Part shown: positions 33,081 to 41,554 of the stretch, in pieces
How the letters are laid out: each line of letters begins with the position of its first letter
Position numbering within the stretch: position 1 is the stretch's first letter
Program-made: the position numbers and the translations under genes
Source: Bradyrhizobium altum
Lineage (GTDB): Bacteria; Pseudomonadota; Alphaproteobacteria; Rhizobiales; Xanthobacteraceae
Assembly: GCF_020889705.1 (NCBI RefSeq)
Contig: NZ_JACMYP010000018.1
Coordinates: forward strand, 1-63,523
Reading direction: 5' to 3'
DNA: 63,523 nt
Notes under the pieces: generated by a model
What the model was told of the DNA's origin: nothing
Database searches by the model: none
What the model saw: only the letters and a program-made list of their open reading frames with translations

Positions 33081-34016
33081 GTGGATCTTTCGCTCGAGAA
33101 TACACTGCCGGAGGCCGTTCGCGCCCAATGGCCTTATAAGCCGCGTTATGCCGACGCGAATGGTTGGCGGATGCACTATATCGATGAAGGAGAGGGGGAC
33201 CCGGTCGTCCTCCTTCACGGAAACCCGACCTGGGGCTTTCTTTATCGTGAGATGATCGATCCGCTGGTGCGTTCGGGCCGTCGCGTCATTGTGCCAGATA
33301 TGATTGGCTTTGGCCTTTCCGAGAAGCCAACCCGGGAACAGGCGCATTCGCTGGATGGGCACGCCGCTAACCTGACCGCGCTTATGCGCCAGCTTGATCT
33401 CACGCGTATCATGCTTGTTTGCCATGACTGGGGTGGCCCGACCGGGCTCTCTTTTGCCATGAGCAATCCTGCGCGCGTGCGAGCCCTTACGATTATGAGC
33501 ACATGGGCGTGGCCTCTGCCGCCGGCCGAGTTTCACACGCGCATTTTTCCGTGGCGGATGATGCATGCGCCGCTGGTCGGCCCCTATCTTCTCGGCAAGC
33601 ATCGCGCGCTGGCGGGACGCGGCGTATACCTGTCCGTGGTCGACCGGGAGAAATTCGGACGGAGCGCTCAAGCCGTTTACGAATCCGCGCTTCCGGAACC
33701 GGCCTCGCGCCTGCTGACCTGGGTGTGGCCGCGCTGGATTCCGTTGGACGAGAATGCGCGGGCCCTGCCCCGCTTCCGGTGGCTGGAACAGAAACTGTCG
33801 CAATGCAAGCTTCCGGCTATGATCATCTGGGGCCGTGAGGATGATGTCTTTGATGCCGCCACCTTCTCCCATCGATTCAAGCAACTGCTCCCTCATGCCG
33901 AAGGTCCGTTTCTGGTCACCGGGCGGCACTTTTTGCAGGAGGATTCCGGCCCAGAGATCGCAGATCTTATCCGCCATTTCCTGAACCGCCTCGACGAAAG
34001 GGAGCGTTCTCAATGA
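33081..34016 (+). CDS. haloalkane dehalogenase-like alpha/beta hydrolase
   Basis: A 311-residue hydrolase from the GTG at 33081; an ATG at 33027 would add 18 residues across the G12 run. It has the haloalkane dehalogenase layout: HGNPTW with Asn48 for halide binding, nucleophile Asp116 and halide-binding Trp117 in CHDWGG, an acid near Asp255 in WGREDDVF, and catalytic His283 in GRHFLQED. Dehalogenases split carbon-halogen bonds to alcohol plus halide; epoxide hydrolases or other relatives share the fold, but Asn48/Trp117 favour dehalogenase. It overlaps the next gene by 4 bp (ATGA) and diverges from a TetR gene. Confidence 0.82.
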   Translation: MDLSLENTLPEAVRAQWPYKPRYADANGWRMHYIDEGEGDPVVLLHGNPTWGFLYREMIDPLVRSGRRVIVPDMIGFGLSEKPTREQAHSLDGHAANLTALMRQLDLTRIMLVCHDWGGPTGLSFAMSNPARVRALTIMSTWAWPLPPAEFHTRIFPWRMMHAPLVGPYLLGKHRALAGRGVYLSVVDREKFGRSAQAVYESALPEPASRLLTWVWPRWIPLDENARALPRFRWLEQKLSQCKLPAMIIWGREDDVFDAATFSHRFKQLLPHAEGPFLVTGRHFLQEDSGPEIADLIRHFLNRLDERERSQ

Positions 34017-34414
34017 CCGACGTAATTGTCGTCGAAAAGCCGGATCTTCGCGAAAAGCGTTTGTCTTTCGCCTTAGCCGAAGATCGGGTGGCGCATTACC
34101 CGGAGTTTCGCGATTTCTTCGTCCGAACGTTTGATCTGGATCGCAAAGGTCTTGCGGAGCCAGGATTTGTCCAAGCGCCGTCCGGGCTGGGTTACGCGCT
34201 AATTTTCCTTGGGCGGAGCGGCGAGCCGTTTCCGTCCGGCGTTGAAATTCACGCGATTGTCGATGCGCTGGAGCCCGTGGCGGAGGAGACGCTTGACCGC
34301 GACCTCTACGCTATTCTCCGCTGGATGATCGCCGGCATCGGAGCCCCCTGGACCGCGGAGGATTTCGATCGCACCGGGCGTCTTTACCGGATCCCGGCAG
34401 CCGCTTCGGCCTGA
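34013..34414 (+). CDS. uncharacterised protein of 133 residues, coupled to the dehalogenase-like gene
   Basis: It starts in a 4-bp overlap with the preceding stop, so the two are translationally coupled. The sequence begins MTDVIVVEKPDLREKRLSFA and contains FVRTFDLDRKGLAEPGFVQA, with no signal peptide or membrane helix. I do not recognise a family. Coupling to a hydrolase suggests an accessory or small-substrate-binding role, but that is speculation. Codon usage is like the rest of this cluster. Confidence 0.65.
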   Translation: MTDVIVVEKPDLREKRLSFALAEDRVAHYPEFRDFFVRTFDLDRKGLAEPGFVQAPSGLGYALIFLGRSGEPFPSGVEIHAIVDALEPVAEETLDRDLYAILRWMIAGIGAPWTAEDFDRTGRLYRIPAAASA

Positions 34415-34529
34415 AAGCGGCGCTCGTGTGTCCTCAAGGTCGGCCAACAGCCGATAAAGAGTGGGCGAGCCGTTTAGTCCAATTACTCGGACCGGCGCGC
34501 AGCGCAGGAACTGACAGCGATCGCGCCTG

Positions 34530-35230
34530 GCTGCATCTGATGGCGGCGCGGTTGCTTCCGTGCCCAGCCGCGTGAGCCGCGCCAAGAGGGTGTCCCTGAT
34601 GCCGTGCTCCGAAAGCCCGGCAATGCGTGCGGACGAGATATTCAAGATTGCTGCCGAGAAAGCCGGACGCGCCGGCGATCATGCTCGCCCCTTCCGCTTC
34701 GGAAAGACCGTGAACGTAACTGGCAGCGCGCCTGTTGGCGACGAAGGCGAGTACACAAATGTCGTCGTCGGTGGTTTTGGCACGTAGCCATTTGGCGACA
34801 TATGATCCGACCGTCATCTCGCGTCGCCAAAGAAGCGCCATTTCCTGATCAACCGACCTCCGGCGGTATCTGGAAGGCGACCGCAACGGCCATCCCGCCC
34901 GTATCCAGGCCCAGCATCAAGTCGGGCTTTTGAACCGAGCCGCGGCCGACGATGGAGCGAAGGCAAAAAAGAGCGCCGGTAGCCAAACACACGTGCCACG
35001 TGCCGCTCAACGAAGGGAAAAAGCGGATTCCAGATAAGCGAGCCATAGGCGAAGATCCACACATCGCCGGCCGCAAACCGCATGGTTCGCTGCAAGGACG
35101 ATTGGAACTCAGTTTCCGACAGCGCGACGCCCGAAAGCGCCTCGCGGGCAACCAGATCGCGCATCACGTTGCTTACGAGATTTTCGCGCGTCAGTTCGTT
35201 GGGCTGGAACTCGGGTGGATCGTCAGGCAA
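34530..35230 (-). pseudogene. ChaC-type gamma-glutamylcyclotransferase, several frameshifts
   Basis: Pieces of one protein appear in successive frames. First MPDDPPEFQPNELTRENLVS up to GDVWIFAYGSLIWNP (the signature YGSL motif) and VFGYRRSF; then CLRSIVGRGSVQKPDLMLGL up to QIPPE; then VDQEMALLWRREMTVGSYVA to SGFLGSNLEYLVRT; then GIRDTLLARL. At least three shifts are needed, so it is a decayed copy of an enzyme of about 230 residues that splits glutathione or gamma-glutamyl peptides into 5-oxoproline. It points the opposite way to the flanking operon genes. Confidence 0.8.
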
Positions 35231-35390
35231 GGCAGATTCGCTGTGCTAGCTGGTGACGATGCATTTTGCCGCCCCTTCGCGGCGTGGGTAGCCAAGCCTT
35301 TTGCAATATATCGAGTTGGAAAAGCAACGACGCATCTGGGCGCGTCTCCATGCTTGATCCGTTTTGGATCGTGTGATCTAAAATGGTGTT

Positions 35391-36325
35391 ATGAGTTCAC
35401 CATCTCTCCCTGACGAAACGGCGGCGCCTTACGATCGATGGCAGGTCACACGCGGCGTGATCTGGGCAGGGGTTTCGGTCGCGATCCTCTCTGGATGGTT
35501 CGTCGTAACGCGCCTTGGCTTGCGCCATGAACTCCGGATATGGGATGTGATTGCGTTGCGCTTTGGCGAGGGCGCGCTGTTTCTGACGCCGGCTTTGCTC
35601 GTTGGCCCGTCACGCCTTCCGCCACGGGTCTGGATCGAAGGCCTGTTGCTGGCAGGGCTTTGGGGCGCTCCTTTCATTCTTCTGGTCGCTTTGGGCCTTC
35701 AACTGACGAACGCGACGCTCACCTCCGCCGTGACGCCGACGTTAATGCCGGTATTTGCCGGCTTCATCGCCTGGGCATTTCTGGGAGAAGTCCCGTCATT
35801 GCAGCGGCTCGTCGGCTACGCGTTGATTGTTGGAGGCCTCCTTGCGCTGGTTTACGGATATGTGACGGGGGCCATCGATACCACAGGATCGCCCGCGCTG
35901 ATCGGCGCCGCCGTTTTGTGGGCCCTTTATACCCTGTGGCTGCGACGAACGTCGCTCAAGCCGCTTCAGGCGGCAGCATTGATTTGCTTTTGGTCGGCGG
36001 TCTTTTGCCGTTCTATATCGGACTGGGTCTCGCGAATCTCGGCAAGGCCTCGGGTGGCGAGTTGCTGTTTCAGTCCTTCTATCAAGGCGTCCTGATGAGC
36101 GCCGTCGCCATCTATGCCTTCAATCGGGCTGTCGTGTCACTCGGAGCACGCGCCGCGTCTGCCATCATCGCCTTGGTGCCGGTAACCGCTACCACGCTTG
36201 CTTTCCCAGTCCTCGGCGAACTGCCTCCGCTGATTTCCGCGGCCGCCATCTGCATCATTGCGCTTGGGGTTATCTTCGCCGCCACCAACAGCCAATCCAT
36301 AAGACCGAAGGGAGACAAACGATGA
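35391..36325 (+). pseudogene. EamA/DMT-family transporter, single frameshift
   Basis: The first half (RGVIWAGVSVAILSGWFVVT to LKPLQAAALICFWSAV, about 205 residues) is in one frame. The second half (LPFYIGLGLANLGKASGGEL to SAAAICIIALGVIFAATN) is in another. They join at a TCTTTTG run near 36001-36006, where one base seems lost. Together they give the expected ten-helix drug/metabolite exporter of about 311 residues. The repaired stop overlaps the GST start by 4 bp (ATGA), so it was once translationally coupled to that gene. Could be a recent lesion or an error. Confidence 0.8.
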
Positions 36326-37029
36326 TCCGCTTCTACTACCACCCGACGCCGAACCCCGCCAAAATCGCACTCATGCTCGAGGAAACCGGGTTGGCTTACG
36401 AGTTATGTCCCATCGATACCAGCAAAGGCGAACAGCACACCGCAGCGTTCCGGTCCATCAATCCAAACGGCAAGGTGCCGGCGATCGTGGACACCGAAGG
36501 GCCTGGCGGCAAAGAGATGAGGGTCTTCGATTCCGGCGCCATTCTTTTGTATCTCGCCGAAAAGACAGGACACCTCCTTGGCGCACCGGAGGATCGAGGC
36601 GAACTTCTCTCGTGGATCTTCTTCATCGCGACCGGCGTTGGGCCATTCTCCGGCCAGGCGGTCCATTTTCAGCATGCGGCGCCTGAGAAGCTAGAATATG
36701 CCATCAACCGTTATCGCCGCGAGGTCGAGCGTCATTATGAGGTGCTTGATACGCACCTGAAAGACCGTGAATTTATCGTCGGCAACAGCTTCACCATAGC
36801 CGATATCTCCGGCTGGGGCTGGTTCGACCGGGCGCCACGTGTCCTGCCCGGCGATGCCGCACCGCTCTCCCCCTTTCCCAACCTCGAACGCTGGTTCAAA
36901 GCCATCGACGCGCGACCAGCCGTCGCAAAGGCGCGCGCGGTTGGCAGAGGGCATGCCTTCAAGAAGGAAGTGGACGAGGAGACACGGCGGGCACTCTTTC
37001 CGTCCAATTATCCAAAAATCGCGCGCTGA
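36322..37029 (+). CDS. glutathione S-transferase, nu-type (YghU/YfcG-like)
   Basis: A 235-residue GST. The thioredoxin-like domain opens MIRFYYHPTPNPAKIALMLE; NPNGKVPAIVD holds the cis-proline and FDSGAILLYLAEKTG the glutathione gamma-glutamyl contact. The C-terminal helical domain has REFIVGNSFTIADISGWGWF, the N-capping box. The Asn/Thr near residues 9-12 replaces the Ser/Tyr of other classes, as in nu-class enzymes, which can reduce peroxides or disulfides. It is the second member of a coupled pair with the broken EamA gene. Confidence 0.88.
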   Translation: MIRFYYHPTPNPAKIALMLEETGLAYELCPIDTSKGEQHTAAFRSINPNGKVPAIVDTEGPGGKEMRVFDSGAILLYLAEKTGHLLGAPEDRGELLSWIFFIATGVGPFSGQAVHFQHAAPEKLEYAINRYRREVERHYEVLDTHLKDREFIVGNSFTIADISGWGWFDRAPRVLPGDAAPLSPFPNLERWFKAIDARPAVAKARAVGRGHAFKKEVDEETRRALFPSNYPKIAR

Positions 37030-37055
37030 TCCAAGGCTCGTCGGAGGACGCAACA

Positions 37056-37859
37056 ATGAACTTACAAGGCAAGCGCGTGCTTATCACTGGCGGTTCAAGC
37101 GGCATCGGTTACGCGATCGCCGAAGCCATGCTGGCTAAGGGGGCGAGGCTCGTCATCACGGGACGGCGAGCGGATGTTCTCCAACAAGCGAAAGAAAAAC
37201 TTCGGCCATCCGGCTTTATCGAAGCGGTCGCCGCCGATGTCGGCACAGAAGAAGGACGCAAAGCGACTTTGGCGTTTGCGCTTGAGAAACTCGGCGGGCT
37301 GGATGTCCTCATCAATAACGCAGGCGGGGTGAGGGCAGGGCGCCTGGAGGATACGAGCGAAGCCGAAATCCGTGCCATGATCGAGGTCGACCTCGTTGCA
37401 CCCATCTTTCTGACGCGATCCGCTCTGCCGGCCCTCCGTGCAAGCGGCGACGCCCTTGTCGTCAATGTCACGTCAGGCATCGCGCTAGTTGCGGCCCCGT
37501 TCTATGCGTCCTATGCCGGGGTGAAGGCCGGCCTTGCCAAGTTTGGTGAATCGCTGCGCCGCGAAATGAAAGGTGAAGGTGTCCACGTCCTGACAGTGTA
37601 TCCTGGGGCGACGGATACACCGATGATGAACTCCAACCGCGCGGGCCCGGAATTGGGATTTGTCCGAGAATCGGCAAGCGCGGTCGCGGAGGCGGTTCTG
37701 GATGGAATCCAGAACGACGCCTTCGAGGTTATTCGTGGCGGCGAGACGCGGAGCAAAATGATCGCTTTGAACCGTGAGGATCCTGCAGCCCTTGACAAAC
37801 GATTCCTCGATCTGAAGCCGGCCTTGGCCGAGGCCGTACGCCACCATTCCGCACTGTGA
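37056..37859 (+). CDS. SDR-family NAD(P)-dependent oxidoreductase
   Basis: A 267-residue classical SDR. The cofactor motif TGGSSGIG is at residues 11-18 and NNAGG at 87-91. The catalytic triad is Ser140, Tyr153 and Lys157 (YAGVK). A basic pair after beta-2 (TGRRAD) suggests NADP(H). It has a GGAGG site and follows the GST by 26 bp. In combination with two GSTs it recalls ether-cleaving pathways, but the substrate is unknown. C-terminal extension residues 230-267 look like a DltE-type variant. Confidence 0.88.
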   Translation: MNLQGKRVLITGGSSGIGYAIAEAMLAKGARLVITGRRADVLQQAKEKLRPSGFIEAVAADVGTEEGRKATLAFALEKLGGLDVLINNAGGVRAGRLEDTSEAEIRAMIEVDLVAPIFLTRSALPALRASGDALVVNVTSGIALVAAPFYASYAGVKAGLAKFGESLRREMKGEGVHVLTVYPGATDTPMMNSNRAGPELGFVRESASAVAEAVLDGIQNDAFEVIRGGETRSKMIALNREDPAALDKRFLDLKPALAEAVRHHSAL

Positions 37860-37896
37860 AAAGACCTTCAAAATCTCCCAAAAAGGAAGAAAGTTC

Positions 37897-38199
37897 ATGA
37901 CACGCGTTGCGATCTACGTCGAACTAACCGCCAAGCCCGGCCGCGAGGAGGATGTCGCGCGTTTCCTTGCTGGCGCGCGGGATCTCATCATGGCGGAGAC
38001 CGGTACCGTCGCCTGGTTCGCGGTACGCTTTGATAACGTGACCTTCGCCATTTTTGATGCCTTCAACGAAGAAGCAGGTCGCGCGGCGCATCTCAACGGA
38101 GCGGTCGCAGCCGCGCTCATGGCGAACGCCTCCGAACTTTTGGCCAAGGCACCCGAAATCCGGCAACCGTCGGTGCTGGCGGACAAGCTGCCCAGCTAG
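37897..38199 (+). CDS. ABM-domain (putative quinol monooxygenase) protein
   Basis: A 100-residue dimeric alpha-beta barrel protein. MTRVAIYVELTAKPGREEDV, then FLAGARDLIMAETGTVAWFA and a C-terminal hydrophobic helix match the antibiotic biosynthesis monooxygenase fold. Such proteins oxidise quinols or act as small accessory enzymes without cofactors. It has an AAAAGGAAG site and lies 37 bp after the SDR gene, 18 bp before the second GST, so all are one operon. Confidence 0.85.
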   Translation: MTRVAIYVELTAKPGREEDVARFLAGARDLIMAETGTVAWFAVRFDNVTFAIFDAFNEEAGRAAHLNGAVAAALMANASELLAKAPEIRQPSVLADKLPS

Positions 38200-38217
38200 C
38201 CTTTCCTGGGAAACCGT

Positions 38218-38838
38218 ATGCTGAAGATTTGGGGACGCGCCAACTCGATCAATGTTCAGAAGGTGCTCTGGTGCTGCGAAGAGCTGGGCATTGCGTTCGA
38301 ACGAATCGATGCGGGCAACGAATTTGGTGTGGTTGGCGGCTCGAGCTATCGATCTCTCAACCCCAACGGGCTCGTGCCCACGATCGAGGACGACGGTTTC
38401 CACCTTTGGGAATCCAACGTCATCGTCCGGTATCTCGCACATAAAGACACGGAGGGGCATCTCTGTCCGGACGATCTTAAAACGCGCTTCGATGCAGAAC
38501 GATGGATGGATTGGCAGGGGACAATCTTTTGGCCTGCCTTGCGCCCCCTTTTTATCCAGCTCATCCGGACGCCGACGGAGAAGCGTGACCCGGTGGTCAT
38601 CGCACGAGCGGAGGGGCTTTCACTAGCCGCCGTTGAGATTCTGGAAAGGCTGCTTTCCGGTCGCGCCTACCTGGCGGGTGATAGCTTCACCATGGGAGAT
38701 ATTCCCGCTGCGGTGGCCGTCCATCGTTGGTACGAACTGGACACGCCTCACCCCGAGCTTCCACATTTGCGCCGCTGGTACGGCCTAATGCGCCAGCGGA
38801 AATACTTCCAGAAGGTTGTGATGACCCCCCTCAGCTGA
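38218..38838 (+). CDS. glutathione S-transferase (GstB-like)
   Basis: A 206-residue GST. MLKIWGRANSINVQKVLWCC opens the thioredoxin-like domain with the Ser/Asn activation site; NPNGLVPTIED and WESNVIVRYLA follow. The helical domain includes YLAGDSFTMGDIPAAVAVHRW. It resembles bacterial GSTs described as active on small halogenated or bromo-acetate-like electrophiles, which would fit a dehalogenase upstream. It overlaps by 8 bp the convergent hydratase gene. Confidence 0.88.
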   Translation: MLKIWGRANSINVQKVLWCCEELGIAFERIDAGNEFGVVGGSSYRSLNPNGLVPTIEDDGFHLWESNVIVRYLAHKDTEGHLCPDDLKTRFDAERWMDWQGTIFWPALRPLFIQLIRTPTEKRDPVVIARAEGLSLAAVEILERLLSGRAYLAGDSFTMGDIPAAVAVHRWYELDTPHPELPHLRRWYGLMRQRKYFQKVVMTPLS

Positions 38839-39601
38839 TGAAGCATTCGACATGTGTCGTGCCGTCGACTGCAACGGTGACATGGTCGCCCGGCTTGACG
38901 GGGTAAAGGCCAAGAGGGGTGCCTGCGAGTATGAGGTCGCCTGGCCCGACGGCTTCCTGCCACCGGCCGAGGTTTTTCTGCAGCCACTCGAGGGCTTCGT
39001 CGGGGCCGCCTTCCATCGCCCACAAAGCGCCGGAATCCATCACGTCGCCATTGACTGCGACCGACAGCGTACGCGCATCCGCCCAGCGCGAGAGAGGCGT
39101 TCCGGCGTGGTGATGCGGGATAACCGCACCGGCGCTAATTCCGTTGTTCGCGACGAGCTCGGCGAGCGTTCTGCGGGACCCGCGAAACACCAAGTGATGA
39201 AGTTCAATGACGGGAAAGGCTGCGACAATAGCGCCATTTGCACCGACGCGAATCGCCATCTCGCCTTCGATCGCAAGATTGGCAAAAGCGCGGTGCGAAA
39301 GCGTGACTCCGAAATGACGGAGTTCACTCCTGAACACGCGGGCATGGATCGGTCCGCTCATGCCAAATTCCTTGACCACGCCGGGTCCAATGCACCCGAT
39401 TTTATAGCCCGCGACAGCATCTCCTTCTGCGCAACGCAGGGTCGCCACCTCGGCTTGGATGTCATAAGCCTCTGCGAGCGTGACGGATGCTCCTGGTTCG
39501 CCAAAAAAGGTCCCGGGCTCAATGCGCTGGTAGTCGCGCCACTGGCGCTCAGCCAGGCCCTTTAGCCACCTATCCGGATCTGTCGCGGTCTCACGGTCCA
39601 T
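38831..39601 (-). CDS. 2-keto-4-pentenoate hydratase / fumarylacetoacetase-like (MhpD family)
   Basis: A 256-residue enzyme with the FAH-like fold. LAIEGEMAIRVGANGAI carries the metal-binding acidic residues, ELVANNGISAGAVIPH is a family hallmark, and GDLILAGTPLGLYPVKPGDH closes the active site. It hydrates 2-hydroxy-alkadienoates or decarboxylates 2-oxo-dienoates in aromatic meta-cleavage pathways. It converges on the GST gene and is followed by the decayed enolase-superfamily gene transcribed from the same strand, so both were probably one catabolic unit. Confidence 0.88.
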   Translation of the reverse strand: MDRETATDPDRWLKGLAERQWRDYQRIEPGTFFGEPGASVTLAEAYDIQAEVATLRCAEGDAVAGYKIGCIGPGVVKEFGMSGPIHARVFRSELRHFGVTLSHRAFANLAIEGEMAIRVGANGAIVAAFPVIELHHLVFRGSRRTLAELVANNGISAGAVIPHHHAGTPLSRWADARTLSVAVNGDVMDSGALWAMEGGPDEALEWLQKNLGRWQEAVGPGDLILAGTPLGLYPVKPGDHVTVAVDGTTHVECFIS

Positions 39602-39603
39602 AG

Positions 39604-40157
39604 CTACGCGAGCCGATATTTGGCCACGGCTTCGTTATCCCATGCGAGCCCGTTGCCGGGACGATCGGGGATGACCGCCATGCCATCCTTCACCACGAGC
39701 GGCACTTGTAGAATGGGATTGGCCCAGTCGACATATTCAAGCCAATGCCGCCCTGGCGTCGCCGCCATGAGGTGCGCGCTCACTTCCGGGAAAAGGTGCG
39801 AAGAGACTTCCCGGCCATAGGCGGCTGCGAGCCCCGCAGCACGTTGCCAGCCCGTGACTCCGCCAATCCGATCGAGATCGAGCATCACGAAATCGGAAGC
39901 ATCGGCCTCGAGCGCGGCGGCCACGGCGGAAGTCCCGTGAAGTTTTCGCCGATCTGGATCGGTGTAGATACGGCTTGCGCAATGCGCGCGAGATGCCGGT
40001 AAGCGTGGCCTACAACGCCATCCACGGTCAGCAAATCGACAAGCACCAAGCAGGCTTCATCAATGCTTTTGGCGCTGGTCCCGAGCGCACGCTTCATCGG
40101 TAACCTGACGGCAGTGCCCGTCAGCGAACGGAGCAGCGGCGGGTCAACCGACGTCAA
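39604..40157 (-). pseudogene. enolase-superfamily (mandelate racemase-like) gene with large internal deletion
   Basis: The N-terminus (VDPPLLRSLTGTAVRLPMKR to LVDLLTVDGVVGHAY) is joined directly to RHLARIAQAVSTPIQIGENF, which in intact relatives lies some 170-190 residues later. After IGENF a further frameshift moves the reading to AAALEADASDFVMLDLDRIG and SSHLFPEVSAHLMAATPGRH. The deleted part contains the catalytic lysines and two metal ligands, so the product would be inactive. It stops 3 bp before the hydratase start. Intact members act on sugar acids or mandelate. Confidence 0.8.
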
Positions 40158-40489
40158 TCGAGTTCCTCCACAACAGCCGGGCAGCGCGGCTGGCTTTTGG
40201 CGAACATTCTAGATCGATTGATTTAGAATGAGCTTTAGTTGCGTGCCCGTCAAGCGAAGGAGAGAACAGATTATGTTCCCAAGGTGCGTACCACTTCGCC
40301 TCGACGCGCAAGCCGCATCTTTCCATTTTGTCCCGCACAATGTTGTGGAGCGGCCAAAGACGGTAAACGCGTCCGCCACAAATGACTGCGGAGAATAGTA
40401 CATTCATCGGCTTTAACAAACGCGACAGGCGAGAGAAAGTCGCGGCCAGCAGGAGCGGCCACGACCTTCTGAAAACGAAGGACAGGGGG
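40158..40489. other. gap without a supported gene
   Basis: I see no gene with a credible start and family match. The stretch AGATCGATTGATTTAGAATGA near 40210 is AT-rich and could hold the promoter of the minus-strand enolase/hydratase pair. The last part (40413-40489) is the likely 3' untranslated region of the MxKDx gene. Confidence 0.4.
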
Positions 40490-40738
40490 TTAATGCTTTT
40501 TCATCCCATCGTCTTTCTTCATTGCGTCTTTCGACATGCTGTCTTTTGACATGTTGTCCTTGGACATGCTGTCCTTCGACATCGAGTCCTTCTTCATGCT
40601 GTCGTGGGGCATCGATTCCTTCTTCATGTCGTCGTCCTTGCCCATCTTGTCCTGGGCGAAAGCGGCCGGCGCAAAGGCAAGGTTGAGGGACAGGGCGGCA
40701 GCTGAAAGACTGAATGCGAGACGAGAACGAGTGGTCAT
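40490..40738 (-). CDS. secreted pentapeptide MxKDx repeat protein
   Basis: An 82-residue protein. A signal peptide (about 28 residues, AFA|QDK) is followed by at least eight units of the form M-S/K-K-D-S/N (for example KKDSMSKDSMSKDNMSKDSM). It is exported, extremely rich in Met, Lys, Asp and Ser and without cysteine. Similar proteins sit near ECF sigma/NrsF genes that respond to metals or oxidants, and Met-rich repeats could bind copper; that is inference. The ECF pair of this window (31.1-32.0 kb) is broken. Confidence 0.85.
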   Translation of the reverse strand: MTTRSRLAFSLSAAALSLNLAFAPAAFAQDKMGKDDDMKKESMPHDSMKKDSMSKDSMSKDNMSKDSMSKDAMKKDDGMKKH

Positions 40739-40852
40739 GGAGCGTCATCCTTTAACGGCGTGAGTGGAAAGCGGCGGACGCCGCTCGCTTCCCATACGTT
40801 TCCTTCTTGCCGTTGTTACCGGCATAAAAGGTTTTTTTCCTCGCGCATCTGC

Positions 40853-41554
40853 TCAGGTCGAGGCTCCTGTCAATCGGGCTGCGCCCACAATGCGACCGTC
40901 CGCAGTTTCGATGACGACGGCGACATCCTCACCTTCCGGAAAGCGTTCGCGGAAATGGAGGGGGCTGCCCGACCAATCGGCCACGCGTCGGATGGACCGG
41001 ACAACGTTTGCTTCGGCAAGCGTCCTGCCTCCGTTTTCGCCGCGTCCGATCCTCGTGGTGTGTTCGTGATCAAAGCCAATGAGCAAGATCTTGCCGCTTC
41101 CGCTGCCGGAGCCCACCTTAATCATGATGTTTCCGGCGTCTTTGCTGATGACGACATCGGTGGCTGTCGTCTGCTCGCGTTTGGCCTGTTCTATCGCCGC
41201 GTTAACGTCATCGCGGCGCGACCCTACGAGGCCAACCGCTCCATCCACCACCATTTCGGGCGTATAGGAACCGTCGCCGAATCGATGACCGTATCGATTC
41301 TGGCGCAAAGTGGCGGCCTCCATCGAGAACGGATCTTTCCAACCGAGCCGATCCCAATAGGTGACGTGGAAGGCCAGCGGCAAAACATCCGAACGGTTCT
41401 TGGTCATTTCGTTGAGAAACGCATTCGCTGGCGGGCAGGAAGAGCACCCTTGCGAGGTAAACAGCTCAACGACAACGGGCCGTTCCGCCGCCGCCGCTAC
41501 AGCAGGCACGAAGCCAAGGATAAAAGCGCCGAGCACAAGGATGCGCGATGTCAT
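40853..41554 (-). CDS. DUF1223 thioredoxin-like secreted protein
   Basis: A 233-residue protein from the ATG at 41554, preceded by GGAGAG; an in-frame longer start has no support. A signal peptide (about 23 residues, AAA|ERP) is followed by VVVELFTSQGCSSCPPANAF with a CSSC redox motif and the thioredoxin-like body (PLAFHVTYWDRLGWKDPFS, then YTPEMVVDGAVGLVGS). It probably acts as a periplasmic thiol oxidoreductase. It lies 115 bp upstream of the MxKDx gene on the same strand. Confidence 0.88.
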   Translation of the reverse strand: MTSRILVLGAFILGFVPAVAAAAERPVVVELFTSQGCSSCPPANAFLNEMTKNRSDVLPLAFHVTYWDRLGWKDPFSMEAATLRQNRYGHRFGDGSYTPEMVVDGAVGLVGSRRDDVNAAIEQAKREQTTATDVVISKDAGNIMIKVGSGSGSGKILLIGFDHEHTTRIGRGENGGRTLAEANVVRSIRRVADWSGSPLHFRERFPEGEDVAVVIETADGRIVGAARLTGAST

